Made by a program: the position numbers and the translations under genes
Part shown: positions 23,448 to 32,085 of the stretch, in pieces
Numbering within the stretch: position 1 is the first letter of the stretch
Layout of the letters: each line of letters begins with the position of its first letter
The notes under the pieces: model-generated
Seen by the model: only the letters and a program-made list of their open reading frames with translations
Databases searched by the model: none
What the model was told of the DNA's origin: nothing
NCBI RefSeq assembly: GCF_031886125.1
Contig: NZ_CP119391.1
Location: 620,001-684,000, forward strand
Source of the DNA: Halomonas piscis
GTDB taxonomy: Bacteria > Pseudomonadota > Gammaproteobacteria > Pseudomonadales > Halomonadaceae
Length of the DNA: 64,000 bases
Reading direction: 5' to 3'

Positions 23448-23559
23448 ATAACGCCCAAGGGGTCGGGTCGCAGACAACGAGCCGGATACGCAAGACGAGA
23501 CGATCACACAGTTTTTATCCCTGGCTGAATAACTCAGCAGCATGATATATCACCGGTTA

Positions 23560-23678
23560 CGCCTGACGGCCATAGCGAGCGGGAACCACCTGATCCCATG
23601 CCGAACTCAGCAGTGAAACCGCTCAGCGCCGATGGTAGTGTGGGGCCTCCCCATGCGAGAGTAGGTCATCGTCAGGCA
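23560..23678 (+). rRNA. rrf: 5S ribosomal RNA
   Basis: About 119 nt. GCCTGACG at the 5' end pairs with CGTCAGGC at the 3' end, and the interior carries CCCATGCCGAACTCAG and CGCCGATGGTAGTGTGGGG as in other 5S genes. No distal tRNA follows before the terminator. Confidence 0.97.
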
Positions 23679-23690
23679 CTTAACACAGAG

Positions 23691-23716
23691 AACCCGGCCC
23701 TGCGCCGGGTTTTTTG
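23691..23716 (+). terminator. rRNA operon terminator
   Basis: AACCCGGC and GCCGGGTT form a perfect stem followed by a T-run directly after 5S. Confidence 0.9.
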
Positions 23717-23789
23717 TGTGCGCGGAATTTGAAGACATTAACAGGCGCTCCCACCACGTAGAAAGAACGTGCCGGCCCACCGCCACTGC

Positions 23790-23872
23790 GTCATGGCGAG
23801 CGCAGCGACGCCATCTCGGGGTTGCTGGCGACGGCAAGGCAAGGAGATCACTTCGCTTGCGCTCGTGATGAC
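23790..23872. repeat. REP/BIME-like palindromic element
   Basis: Two imperfect inverted arms, at 23790-23817 and 23844-23872, share the core GCGAGCGCAGCG or its complement and end in GTCAT / ATGAC. They flank a 26-bp spacer. The right arm strongly resembles the REP half flanking the IS1111-type element near 48746. Such elements are typically extragenic and non-autonomous. This accounts for most of the otherwise empty 23717-23923 gap. Confidence 0.65.
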
Positions 23873-23923
23873 ACGATAGCGGGCGCAGTGGCGAATCCAG
23901 CGCCGCCAAGTGCCTGGGGCTGT

Positions 23924-24985
23924 TTAACCGCAGAGCACTTCCAGGGTTTCAATCAGGGTATCCATCTCGTCATCGGTGCCGATGGAAATACGCAGGAAGT
24001 TGCTGAGGCCGGCCTTGTCGAAGTGGCGTACCAGGATGCCGCGCTTGCGCAGGCCGGCAAATAGCTGGCCGCCATCCAGCGTTGCGTGTTTGGCAAAGAG
24101 AAAATTGGCTTCGGAAGGGAGCACATGAAAGCCCAGCGCTTCCAGCCGTGTGCGGGTGCGTTCGCGAGTGGCAATAACGCTGTCGCGGCAGGCGTGAAAA
24201 TGCTCGGTATCCTCCAGCGCGGCAATGCCGGCACGTTCGGCCAGGCGGTCTACCGGGTAAGAGTTGAAGGAATCCTTGATATGTTCCAACCCTTCTATCA
24301 GCTCCGGCGAGCCTATGGCATAGCCGAGACGAATCCCTGCGAGGCTGCGAGATTTGGAGAAAGTGCCGATAACCAGCAGGTTGGGATAGCGCTCCGTCAG
24401 CGGGGCGGCACTTTCCGCGCCAAAGTCAACGTAGGCTTCATCCACCAGCACGACGCGGTCGGTGACGCGTCTGAGAAGCGTCTCCAGTGCGGCGAGCGTG
24501 TGTGCATGGCCGGTGGGAGCGTTGGGGTTGGCAAAGACGATACCGCTTCTGTCGCCAGCGCTTGCCAGCGCATCCAGGTCAACCTCCCACTGGGCATTCA
24601 GCGGATGTTGACGTAGCTCGATATCGTAAAGCCGGGCATAGACCGGGTAGAAGCTGTAGGTGATGTCGGGCACGTCCAGCGGCGCGCCGTGACGGAAAAA
24701 TGCCTGAAAGGCGAAGGCGAGGATTTCATCCGAGCCGTTGCCCACGAAAACGCTGTCGTCAGGCACTTCGTACGTTTTGGCCAGTGCCTGACACAGCGCG
24801 GTGGAAGCCGGGTCGGGGTAGAGGCGCAAATGGCTGGTGGCATAGTCGCGGAGCACTTTACCGACCCCCGGCGCGGGGGCGTAAGGGTTTTCGTTGGTAT
24901 TCAGCTTGATGACCTGGTCGGCGGGCTGCTCGCCGGGAACGTAAGGAGTCAGCTCACGTACGCCGGGGCTCCAGAATTGGCTCAT
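23924..24985 (-). CDS. hisC: Histidinol-phosphate aminotransferase
   Basis: PLP-dependent transaminase of histidine synthesis. 353 residues from MSQFWSPGVRELTPY, with KLNTNENPYAP, GNGSDEIL, FANPNAPTGH, VDEAYVDF and the PLP lysine in GTFSKSRSLAG. An in-frame ATG 33 bases upstream is less plausible. Stands alone here; the hisBHAF block is 8.5 kb away. Divergent from the NlpE-like lipoprotein gene. Confidence 0.95.
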   Translation of the reverse strand: MSQFWSPGVRELTPYVPGEQPADQVIKLNTNENPYAPAPGVGKVLRDYATSHLRLYPDPASTALCQALAKTYEVPDDSVFVGNGSDEILAFAFQAFFRHGAPLDVPDITYSFYPVYARLYDIELRQHPLNAQWEVDLDALASAGDRSGIVFANPNAPTGHAHTLAALETLLRRVTDRVVLVDEAYVDFGAESAAPLTERYPNLLVIGTFSKSRSLAGIRLGYAIGSPELIEGLEHIKDSFNSYPVDRLAERAGIAALEDTEHFHACRDSVIATRERTRTRLEALGFHVLPSEANFLFAKHATLDGGQLFAGLRKRGILVRHFDKAGLSNFLRISIGTDDEMDTLIETLEVLCG

Positions 24986-25139
24986 GGCAATAACCTGAAT
25001 CGATGGGCACAGTGGCAATCATGGTCGCTTGGGAGGAAAAAAAGCGCAAGTAACCCGCAGGGTGGGGTGTGCGTGGTAGTGTGGAGCGGTTATGCTGTTC
25101 CCACTTTACTTGACTGTTTAACGCATGAGGAGATCAACG

Positions 25140-25589
25140 ATGCAACTACGAAGTGTGCTGATCGGCTCGGCCATGCTGTCGTTGCTGGCAGGCTGTGCCG
25201 GCGGCCCGACAGAAACGGCCAGTAAAGAGTCCGTGGAACCAACTGCAGTCAGCTATCAGGGAACGCTGCCGTGCCGTAACTGTGACGGTATCGGTCTTGA
25301 CGTGGAAATGATGGGTGAAGAAGCGGACGCCGTTCAGGATCGTACCTTTACGCTCACCGCCTCCTACATGAACCATCCGCAAACGCCGCCGGACGAAGAC
25401 TACGCCGGCAACTGGGAAGTTCTGACCGGCACGCCCTCCGATCCGGATGCCAAGGTATACGAGTTGACGCCGGACGGCGAAGGCCAGACGTACTATTTTC
25501 TCCGCCTGGACGAGCGCACGCTTGAGCTGATCGATCCCGAGCGCCGCCGCTTTGAAAACGGTGAAATGCTGCGCCTCAAGCGTCAGTAA
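25140..25589 (+). CDS. NlpE-like outer-membrane lipoprotein
   Basis: 149 residues. A lipoprotein signal ends in the lipobox LLAGC with Cys19 as the lipidated residue. The mature part carries the NlpE N-terminal domain signature YQGTLPCRNCDGI with a CxxC pair at residues 45/48, and it ends in a beta strand FENGEMLRLKRQ. E. coli NlpE signals surface contact and lipoprotein stress to Cpx; this short form lacks the second domain, so that role is not assured. The start at 25140 is preceded by AGGAG; the ATG at 25125 overlaps that site. Confidence 0.8.
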   Translation: MQLRSVLIGSAMLSLLAGCAGGPTETASKESVEPTAVSYQGTLPCRNCDGIGLDVEMMGEEADAVQDRTFTLTASYMNHPQTPPDEDYAGNWEVLTGTPSDPDAKVYELTPDGEGQTYYFLRLDERTLELIDPERRRFENGEMLRLKRQ

Positions 25590-25620
25590 CCATTGTTTTA
25601 AAGCCCCCAGGGCAAGATAC

Positions 25621-25650
25621 AAAGGCGGCCATGGGCCGCCTTTGCTGTTT
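25621..25650 (+). terminator. Terminator after the lipoprotein gene
   Basis: AAAGGCGGCC and GGCCGCCTTT form a 10-bp perfect stem with a 3-base loop, followed by a T-rich stretch. Confidence 0.85.
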
Positions 25651-25706
25651 TACGGCAGGTAAAATGGCTCGTTGACCTTCATGCTCATTGTTGCAGGAGC
25701 ACGTTT

Positions 25707-27086
25707 GTGGCCAAAGCCAAAAGCGCTTTTGTATGCACCGAGTGCGGTGCCGAATATCACAAGTGGCAGGGGCAGTGTTCCAGCTGCAGGGAGTGGAACA
25801 CGCTGAGCGAGGTGCGCCTGGCAGCGCCGCGGCCGGGCGCAGCGGCGACGGGTGCCTCATCCGGACGCAGCGGCTACAGCGGCGCGTTGACTCGTGAGGT
25901 GGTGGATCTGGGCCAGGTGGACCTCAGCGAAGTGCCCCGCATGGGCTCCACCTTTGGCGAGTTCGACCGGGTGCTGGGCGGTGGCCTGGTGCCCGGCTCG
26001 GCCGTGCTGCTGGGCGGCCACCCCGGTGCGGGCAAGTCGACGCTTCTGCTGCAAACCGCCTGCAAGTTGGCTCAGAACCAGGCGGTTATCTATGTCACCG
26101 GGGAGGAGTCGCTGTCCCAGGTGGCCATGCGCGCCCATCGGCTGCAGCTCCCGACCCAGGGACTCAAGATGCTCGCCGAAACCAGCGTCGAGACCATTCT
26201 GGCGGTGGCCGAACGCGAAAAGCCCGAAGTGCTGGTGATCGACTCCATCCAGACCATGCATCTGGAAGACATTGCTTCGGCCCCCGGCGGCGTGGCCCAG
26301 GTGCGCGAGTCTGCCGCCGCGCTGACCCGCTTTGCCAAGCAGAGCAATACGGTGCTGCTGCTGGTGGGGCATGTCACCAAGGACGGCAGCCTTGCCGGGC
26401 CCAAGGTGCTCGAGCACATGATCGACGCTTCGCTGCTGCTGGAAGGCGGTTCGGACTCGCGCTTTCGCACCCTGCGCGGGCAGAAAAACCGCTTTGGCGC
26501 AGTCAACGAGCTGGGCGTTTTTGCCATGCTCGAGCAAGGACTGAAAGAGGTGAAGAATCCCAGCGCGATCTTCCTTTCGCGCAACGAAGAGCAGGCTCCA
26601 GGCAGCCTGGTCATGGTGGTGTGGGAAGGCACTCGTCCCATTCTGGTGGAAGTGCAAGCGCTGGTGGATGAGTCCGCGCTGGGCAATCCGCGCCGGGTGG
26701 CGGTGGGACTGGATCACAACCGCCTGGCCATGCTGCTGGCCGTGCTCAACCGTCATGGCGGGCTTTTTACCGGCGATCAGGACGTCTTTCTCAACGTGGT
26801 GGGCGGCGTCAAGGTGCTGGAAACCAGCGCCGATCTGGCGGTGCTCCTTGCGGTGGTGTCGAGCCTGCAAAACCGCGCCTTGCCGCGCGAGCTGGTGGTG
26901 TTTGGCGAAGTGGGGCTGTCCGGTGAAATCCGCCCGGTGCCAAGCGGTCAGGAGCGTATCGCCGAGGCCGCCAAGCACGGCTTTACCCGGGCCATTGTGC
27001 CCCGGGCCAACGCGCCCAAAACGTCGCCCAAGGGCATGACGGTGACCCCGGTGGACAAGCTCAGCGACGCCCTCGACGCCCTCTAG
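25707..27086 (+). CDS. radA: DNA repair protein RadA
   Basis: RecA-family helicase that promotes branch migration of recombination intermediates. 459 residues: an N-terminal C4 zinc finger (Cys10, 13, 24, 27), Walker A GGHPGAGKST, the RadA-specific KNRFG motif (GQKNRFGAVNE) and a C-terminal Lon-like domain (VGLSGEIRPV). It starts at GTG 25707, ahead of which is GCAGGAG. Followed by selD. Confidence 0.96.
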   Translation: MAKAKSAFVCTECGAEYHKWQGQCSSCREWNTLSEVRLAAPRPGAAATGASSGRSGYSGALTREVVDLGQVDLSEVPRMGSTFGEFDRVLGGGLVPGSAVLLGGHPGAGKSTLLLQTACKLAQNQAVIYVTGEESLSQVAMRAHRLQLPTQGLKMLAETSVETILAVAEREKPEVLVIDSIQTMHLEDIASAPGGVAQVRESAAALTRFAKQSNTVLLLVGHVTKDGSLAGPKVLEHMIDASLLLEGGSDSRFRTLRGQKNRFGAVNELGVFAMLEQGLKEVKNPSAIFLSRNEEQAPGSLVMVVWEGTRPILVEVQALVDESALGNPRRVAVGLDHNRLAMLLAVLNRHGGLFTGDQDVFLNVVGGVKVLETSADLAVLLAVVSSLQNRALPRELVVFGEVGLSGEIRPVPSGQERIAEAAKHGFTRAIVPRANAPKTSPKGMTVTPVDKLSDALDAL

Positions 27087-27187
27087 CTGACAGGGGCGCC
27101 AGACGTCGGGCCCTCAGCTGTCATAGGTGGTGGGCGCTCGGTTGCGTTAGAATGGGCGCCCATCGTTTTGGCCAAGGAGTTACCTCA

Positions 27188-28225
27188 ATGAGCGCCATTC
27201 GCCTGACCCAGTACAGCCACGGTGCCGGATGCGGCTGTAAAATTGCGCCCGACGTGCTCGACGGCATTCTCGCCAAGGCCGGCCCGCCGGCCAGCAGCGA
27301 GCGTCTGGTGGTGGGTAACCAGGGTCGCGAAGACGCCTGCGTCTATGACCTGGGCGACGGTCGCGGGATGATTGCCACCACCGACTTTTTCATGCCGATT
27401 GTCGACGACCCGTACGATTTCGGCCGTATCGCGGCGACCAACGCCATTAGCGACGTTTACGCCATGGGCGGCGACCCGGTCATGGCGCTGGGGATTCTCG
27501 GCTGGCCGCTGGACAAGCTCAGCGTCGATATCGCCGGCGACGTCATGGCCGGCGCCCAGGCCGTGTGCCGCGACCACGGTCTGGCTTTGGCCGGCGGGCA
27601 CTCCATTGACGCTCCGGAGCCGATTTTTGGCCTGGCGGTGAACGGCCTCATCGAACTTGAGCGCCTGAAGCTCAACAGCGCGGCCAAACCCGGCGATCTG
27701 CTGTTTTTGACCAAGCCGCTGGGCGTGGGAATGCTTACCACGGCGGAAAAGCGCGGCCTGCTGGCAGCCGAGCATCAGGGGCTCGCGCGGGAAACCATGC
27801 TGGTTTCCAACCGCATCGGCGTCGAGCTTGCCGAGCTGTCCGGCGTACACGCCATGACCGACGTCACCGGCTTTGGCCTGGCTGGGCACCTGAGCGAAGT
27901 CTGCGCAGCCAGCGGCATGGCCGCATCGTTGGACTTCAGCCGCCTGCCACGTCTGGAAGCCGCGGAAGGCTACCGCCAGCGCGGAGCGGTGCCCGGCGGC
28001 ACGGTGCGCAACCGCGAAGCGCTGGGGACAGCGCTGCCGGCGATGAGCGATGTCCACTGGCAATGGCTGTGCGACCCGCAAACGTCCGGCGGGCTGCTGC
28101 TGGCCGTCGCCCCGGAAAGCGCCGACGCGGTTCAGCACATCGGCCGCGAGCACGGCATCGAGCTCGCCGCGTTCGGCACGCTCAAGCCGGCTGAGAGTGA
28201 GGCGCTTATCGAGGTGGCCGGGTGA
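27188..28225 (+). CDS. selD: Selenide, water dikinase
   Basis: Makes selenophosphate from selenide and ATP. 345 residues with the glycine-rich N-terminal active site HGAGCGCKIAP, in which the catalytic position is cysteine, not selenocysteine (no in-frame TGA). Also present are GRGMIATTDFFMPIVDDP and the AIR-synthase-like C-terminal domain (DVTGFGLAGHLSE). Overlaps mnmH by 4 bp (GTGA), so the pair most likely serves tRNA selenation. Selenoprotein genes (selA, selB) are not in the window. Confidence 0.96.
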   Translation: MSAIRLTQYSHGAGCGCKIAPDVLDGILAKAGPPASSERLVVGNQGREDACVYDLGDGRGMIATTDFFMPIVDDPYDFGRIAATNAISDVYAMGGDPVMALGILGWPLDKLSVDIAGDVMAGAQAVCRDHGLALAGGHSIDAPEPIFGLAVNGLIELERLKLNSAAKPGDLLFLTKPLGVGMLTTAEKRGLLAAEHQGLARETMLVSNRIGVELAELSGVHAMTDVTGFGLAGHLSEVCAASGMAASLDFSRLPRLEAAEGYRQRGAVPGGTVRNREALGTALPAMSDVHWQWLCDPQTSGGLLLAVAPESADAVQHIGREHGIELAAFGTLKPAESEALIEVAG

Positions 28226-29331
28226 GCGGGGCGAGTATACCGGCCGATATTGATCTGGTGCGTCAGGCGTATCCGCTGATCGACGTGCGCGCCCCGGTGG
28301 AGTTTGCCCAGGGGGCGCTGCCGGGCGCGGTCAACCTGCCGCTGTTGAACGATGACGAGCGCCACCAGGTGGGCCTGGCCTATAAAAAACGCGGTCAGGC
28401 GGCCGCCATCAAGCTGGGCGAAAAGCTGGTCAGCGGCGAGGTCAAGGCGGGGCGGCTGGCGGCCTGGCGATCCTACCTGGGCCGGCACCCGGATGCGCTG
28501 ATCTACTGCTTTCGCGGCGGGCTGCGCTCGCAAATCGTCCAGCAGTGGCTGGCGGAGGCCGGCAGCGCGCCGCCGCGGATTGAAGGCGGCTGGAAAGCCA
28601 TGCGCCAGCGGCTCTGCGGCCGTGTTGATGCGGCAGTAAGCCAGCCCATGCTGGTTGTCAGCGGGCTCACCGGCTGCGCCAAGACAGCGCTGATCAACCG
28701 GCTGGAGAGCGGCGTGGACCTTGAAGGCTTCGCCAACCACAAGGGGTCGGCGTTTGGGCGGATGCCCGAACCGCCGCCGCCCCAGGTCGACTTTGAGCAT
28801 GCTCTGGCCCGGCGCTTGATGTCGCTTTCCGGCCCGCTGACGCTGGAAGACGAGTCGCGCCAGGTGGGCAGCGTCAATATCCCGCTGACGTTTTGGCAGG
28901 GCATGGAGAAGGCGCCGCGTATCCGTGTGGAAATGCCTCTGGACTGGCGGCTTGAGCAGCTGCAAAAAGACTACATTATCGATCTTGAGCGCGCCCACTG
29001 CGCTCGCTTCGGCGAAGAAGAGGGCTGGCAGCGCATGCGCCAGCAGCTGGGCAATGCCCTGCTGCGGCTGAAAAAGCGCCTGGGCAGCGCAAGGCTTGCC
29101 CGGCTGCAGCGGCTGCAGGAGCTGGCGTTTGCCGCCCACGAAAGCGGCGATCGCCAGGCCCACGAAGCCTGGCTTGCCCCGCTGTTGACCGAATACTACG
29201 ACCCCATGTACCGCTATCACCTCAAGCGCCACCAAGAGGCAGGCCTGCGCGAGCTGCACGTGGGCGACTGGGAGAGCTGTTTGGGCGCCGCCCGGGAGTG
29301 GCAGGCGGAGCACATGCCGGCCAGCGGCTAA
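28222..29331 (+). CDS. mnmH: tRNA 2-selenouridine synthase
   Basis: Replaces sulfur by selenium at wobble 2-thiouridine using selenophosphate. 369 residues: an N-terminal rhodanese domain with the catalytic Cys near residue 96 (YCFRGGLRS) and a C-terminal P-loop domain. The P-loop reads GLTGCAKT, so the usual Gly before the Lys is Ala, a substitution worth checking. GTG start overlaps the selD stop. Its own stop overlaps that of the convergent amidotransferase-like gene. Confidence 0.93.
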   Translation: MSGASIPADIDLVRQAYPLIDVRAPVEFAQGALPGAVNLPLLNDDERHQVGLAYKKRGQAAAIKLGEKLVSGEVKAGRLAAWRSYLGRHPDALIYCFRGGLRSQIVQQWLAEAGSAPPRIEGGWKAMRQRLCGRVDAAVSQPMLVVSGLTGCAKTALINRLESGVDLEGFANHKGSAFGRMPEPPPPQVDFEHALARRLMSLSGPLTLEDESRQVGSVNIPLTFWQGMEKAPRIRVEMPLDWRLEQLQKDYIIDLERAHCARFGEEEGWQRMRQQLGNALLRLKKRLGSARLARLQRLQELAFAAHESGDRQAHEAWLAPLLTEYYDPMYRYHLKRHQEAGLRELHVGDWESCLGAAREWQAEHMPASG

Positions 29332-30017
29332 GACGCTGGCGCCGTGCTCAGCCACTCGCTCAGCACCCGGTCGAGCAGCGGCGCGAGCCGATTGAAAGGC
29401 TCGGCGTCGGCGAGAATCTCCGCTGTCGGCTGCACAAAGTCGTCGCGGCCGGCGGGCGGCGCCTGGTGTTCCAGCAGGGCCGAGGCGCTTTCCGGGGTAG
29501 CGTGCAGCTGGCATAGCAGGCCGATGACGCGCTTGTCGTCCCAGGCAAAACCCTGCAGCGGCGCGGCCTCGCTTGCGCCCAGCGGCGTCGCGTTATCCGG
29601 CAGGCTGAAGACAGCGCGGTGCCACAGAAAGGCGTGAAACCGATCGGGCAGGTCAAGCGGTGAGCGCTCATCCAGAGTCACCGGGTGAAAGCCGGCCTCG
29701 GGGAAGGTGCCCGGGGCAATCGTTGCCCCCAGCGCGTCGGCAATCAGGTGCGCGCCGAGGCCAAACCCCAAAAGTGGCTTGTGGCCGTCCAGGTAGCGCT
29801 CGATCAGCTTTTGTTCTTCCCGCTGCCAAGCCGGCGGCTGATCCAGCAGAGCTTCATCGCCGTCGAGGACGATCAGCGCATCGCTGTCCCCCGGGCGCGG
29901 GGCCAGCTCGCCTTCGTCAAGGTGAAACACGGTATAGCTGTGCCCCATGCTTGAAAACCAGTCGGCGAGCCGCGCAGGGCCGTGGTGGGGGCTGTGCTGT
30001 AGCAGATGAACGTGCAT
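29328..30017 (-). CDS. Class I glutamine amidotransferase-like protein lacking the nucleophile
   Basis: 229 residues with the class I amidotransferase fold pattern (ALIVLDG, KPLLGFGLGAHLIADALGA, FLWHRAVFSLPDNA). In active members the nucleophile elbow is G-x-C-x-G; here it is GFGLG, with Gly86 (codon GGC) in place of Cys. The histidine of the dyad appears retained (CQLHATPES). It therefore probably cannot hydrolyse glutamine and may be a pseudoenzyme. The stand-alone context, convergent with mnmH, gives no partner synthetase. Confidence 0.75.
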   Translation of the reverse strand: MHVHLLQHSPHHGPARLADWFSSMGHSYTVFHLDEGELAPRPGDSDALIVLDGDEALLDQPPAWQREEQKLIERYLDGHKPLLGFGLGAHLIADALGATIAPGTFPEAGFHPVTLDERSPLDLPDRFHAFLWHRAVFSLPDNATPLGASEAAPLQGFAWDDKRVIGLLCQLHATPESASALLEHQAPPAGRDDFVQPTAEILADAEPFNRLAPLLDRVLSEWLSTAPAS

Positions 30018-30155
30018 GGTATTCTCCTCGCCCGATAGCGGCTTTTTGGCCAGCGGTTATTGACACAAAATCTTGATCAGCCTTTCCTGAACAAGTGCCT
30101 TACCGGCAAGCGCGATCCTGACTCCCCGGCGGGAAGTACATACCGGAACTCTAAC

Positions 30156-30752
30156 ATGGCGTCACAAAATATGGGCTTTTTCCAGCGACTTCAGCAGCTT
30201 GGGCTCTCCGCTCAGCAGGCCTTCATGGCCGCCCTGGCCGAGCGCCAGCTGCCCAACTATGCGCTTTATGCGCAAACCACCGGCCACGGCGATACGCATA
30301 CGCTGCGCACCGTGCTGGATCTGGCGTGGGAAAAGCTCGCCGTGCCCAGCGCGAGCATCGACTTTGATCGCCAGGCAGAAAAGCTGGCCGAGTGCGAGCC
30401 CCCGGCCGAGGATGACAGCTTCGGCGCCCGGCGGGCGCTGGACGCCGTCGTGTCGATTGCGGCGCTGCTGGATACGTGGCGTGGCGAGGCCCCCGAGGCG
30501 GTGCTCGACGTCAGCCGTACGTCGCGTGCCGGCGTGCGTGCCTTTATCGAGCTCACCGAGGGCGAAGACGACGCCGAAAAACTGGCGCTGCTGGTGCGTG
30601 ACCATCCGCTCACCGACGACGAAAACGGTTTTCAGGACGCGGTGCTCGAGGCCGTCTCGCAGCCGCTTTCCAGAGACCGACTGAAGGCGGTGCGCCGGCT
30701 GGGCAAAAACGAGGGCGTGAGCAACCTGGGACTTTCGCTGGACTCGGAATAA
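30156..30752 (+). CDS. yjaG: DUF416 (YjaG) family protein
   Basis: 198-residue soluble protein. The N-terminal block FMAALAERQLPNYALYAQTTG and the internal FGARRALDAVVSIAALLD are those of the DUF416/YjaG family. No function is established. Starts at 30156 or 30171 are possible, and neither has a strong ribosome site. Confidence 0.8.
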   Translation: MASQNMGFFQRLQQLGLSAQQAFMAALAERQLPNYALYAQTTGHGDTHTLRTVLDLAWEKLAVPSASIDFDRQAEKLAECEPPAEDDSFGARRALDAVVSIAALLDTWRGEAPEAVLDVSRTSRAGVRAFIELTEGEDDAEKLALLVRDHPLTDDENGFQDAVLEAVSQPLSRDRLKAVRRLGKNEGVSNLGLSLDSE

Positions 30753-30782
30753 GCCGCCGGATGCTGCCGGCGGCCCTGGGCA

Positions 30783-31310
30783 TCAGATACGAATGCCGGC
30801 GTTGACCATGACGCCGGCGTTGCCGAATAGCAGCAGGTCGGTTTCGACCTTGCCCCAGCGCACGCCGACAGCCGGCAGGATAGCCGGGGCAACGCCGTAG
30901 TGGTTGAACGGGATCTTGTGCTTTTTGCTGCCCTTGTAGCCGCGCAGCGCGCCGGCGGTGAGCTTGGCGCGAAACTCCAGGTTCGGCGCCGGCTGCCAGA
31001 AGGGAAGCTCGCGGCCGGCGTAGAAGTACCAGATGGGCTGGTCGAAGGAGTTTTTCAGCCAGGCCGTGCCCGCCAGCCAGCGATCGGGGTTGTGCAGCTC
31101 GATGCCGATCAGGTTCTGATCTTCGTTGTACCCTGAGCTGCCGGAAAAATGCTGGGTTACCAGGCTGGTTTGGACAAAGGTGTGGTCGTGGTGCCAGAAA
31201 TCGCTGCCCGCTGCGCTCAGGGGGAGGGTAGCCCCCGCCAGCAGAGCGATGAGCCAGCGGCGCGCCCTTGAGGTGCGCGCCGCCGCCATGCGGAAAATCA
31301 ACGTTGCCAT
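30783..31310 (-). CDS. Small predicted outer-membrane beta-barrel protein
   Basis: About 175 residues with an N-terminal signal sequence (RRWLIALLAGATLPLSAAG). The rest is a series of amphipathic beta strands (LVTQHFSG, LIGIELHN, PIWYFYAGREL, FRAKLTAGALRGY, VGVRWGKVETDLLLFGN) ending VNAGIRI, a pattern typical of small outer-membrane barrels. I recognise a similar uncharacterised family in pseudomonads but cannot name a function. The ATG lies 1 base after the hisF stop (TAAGATG), so translation may be coupled to the histidine operon. Confidence 0.55.
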   Translation of the reverse strand: MATLIFRMAAARTSRARRWLIALLAGATLPLSAAGSDFWHHDHTFVQTSLVTQHFSGSSGYNEDQNLIGIELHNPDRWLAGTAWLKNSFDQPIWYFYAGRELPFWQPAPNLEFRAKLTAGALRGYKGSKKHKIPFNHYGVAPAILPAVGVRWGKVETDLLLFGNAGVMVNAGIRI

Positions 31311-31311
31311 C

Positions 31312-32085
31312 TTATAGCCGCATCTTGATGCCGCGCTCGGTCATGTAGCGCTTGGCCTCGGGAATGGTGTATTCGCCGAAGTGGAAGATACTGGCGGCAA
31401 GCACCGCGTCGGCGCCGCCCTTGAGTACGCCGTCCACCAGGTGATCTAGGTTGCCCACCCCGCCCGAGGCGATCACCGGCACGCCCACCGCCTCGGCAAC
31501 GGCGTGAGTCAGTTCCAGATCAAAGCCGGACTTGGTGCCGTCCCGGTCCATGCTGGTCAGCAGCAGCTCGCCGGCGCCGTAGTCGACCATTTTCCTTGCC
31601 CACTCCACCGCATCGAGACCGGTTCGTTTGCGCCCGCCGTGGGTGAAGATTTCCCAGCGCGGCGTTTCGCCTTCCCGGGACACCTGCTTGGCGTCGAGGG
31701 CCACAACAATGCACTGGCTGCCAAAGCGCTCGGCGGCTTCGCGGACAAACTCCGGATGGGTGATCGCTGCGGTGTTGATCGCCACCTTGTCCGCCCCGGC
31801 GTTGAGCATGGTGCGGATGTCCTCGCAGCGGCGGATGCCGCCGCCCACGGTCAGCGGAATGAACACCTCGCCGGCAATGCGTTCGACCATGTCCACGGTG
31901 GTGTCACGACCGTCGCTGCTGGCGGTGATGTCGAGAAAGGTGATCTCGTCGGCGCCCTGCTGATTATAGCGCTGTGCGATTTCCACCGGATCCCCGGCGT
32001 CGCGGATGCCGATGAAGTTGACGCCCTTGACCACGCGGCCGGCGTCGACGTCCAGACAAGGGATAATGCGTTTGGCAAGGCTCAT
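31312..32085 (-). CDS. hisF: Imidazole glycerol phosphate synthase cyclase subunit
   Basis: TIM-barrel subunit that, with HisH, makes imidazole glycerol phosphate and AICAR. 257 residues: [17 protein letters not shown] with catalytic Asp, [13 protein letters not shown] with the second catalytic Asp, and phosphate-binding VIASGGVGN. Its ATG overlaps the hisA stop by 4 bp. Part of the hisB-hisH-hisA-hisF run. Confidence 0.97.
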   Translation of the reverse strand: MSLAKRIIPCLDVDAGRVVKGVNFIGIRDAGDPVEIAQRYNQQGADEITFLDITASSDGRDTTVDMVERIAGEVFIPLTVGGGIRRCEDIRTMLNAGADKVAINTAAITHPEFVREAAERFGSQCIVVALDAKQVSREGETPRWEIFTHGGRKRTGLDAVEWARKMVDYGAGELLLTSMDRDGTKSGFDLELTHAVAEAVGVPVIASGGVGNLDHLVDGVLKGGADAVLAASIFHFGEYTIPEAKRYMTERGIKMRL

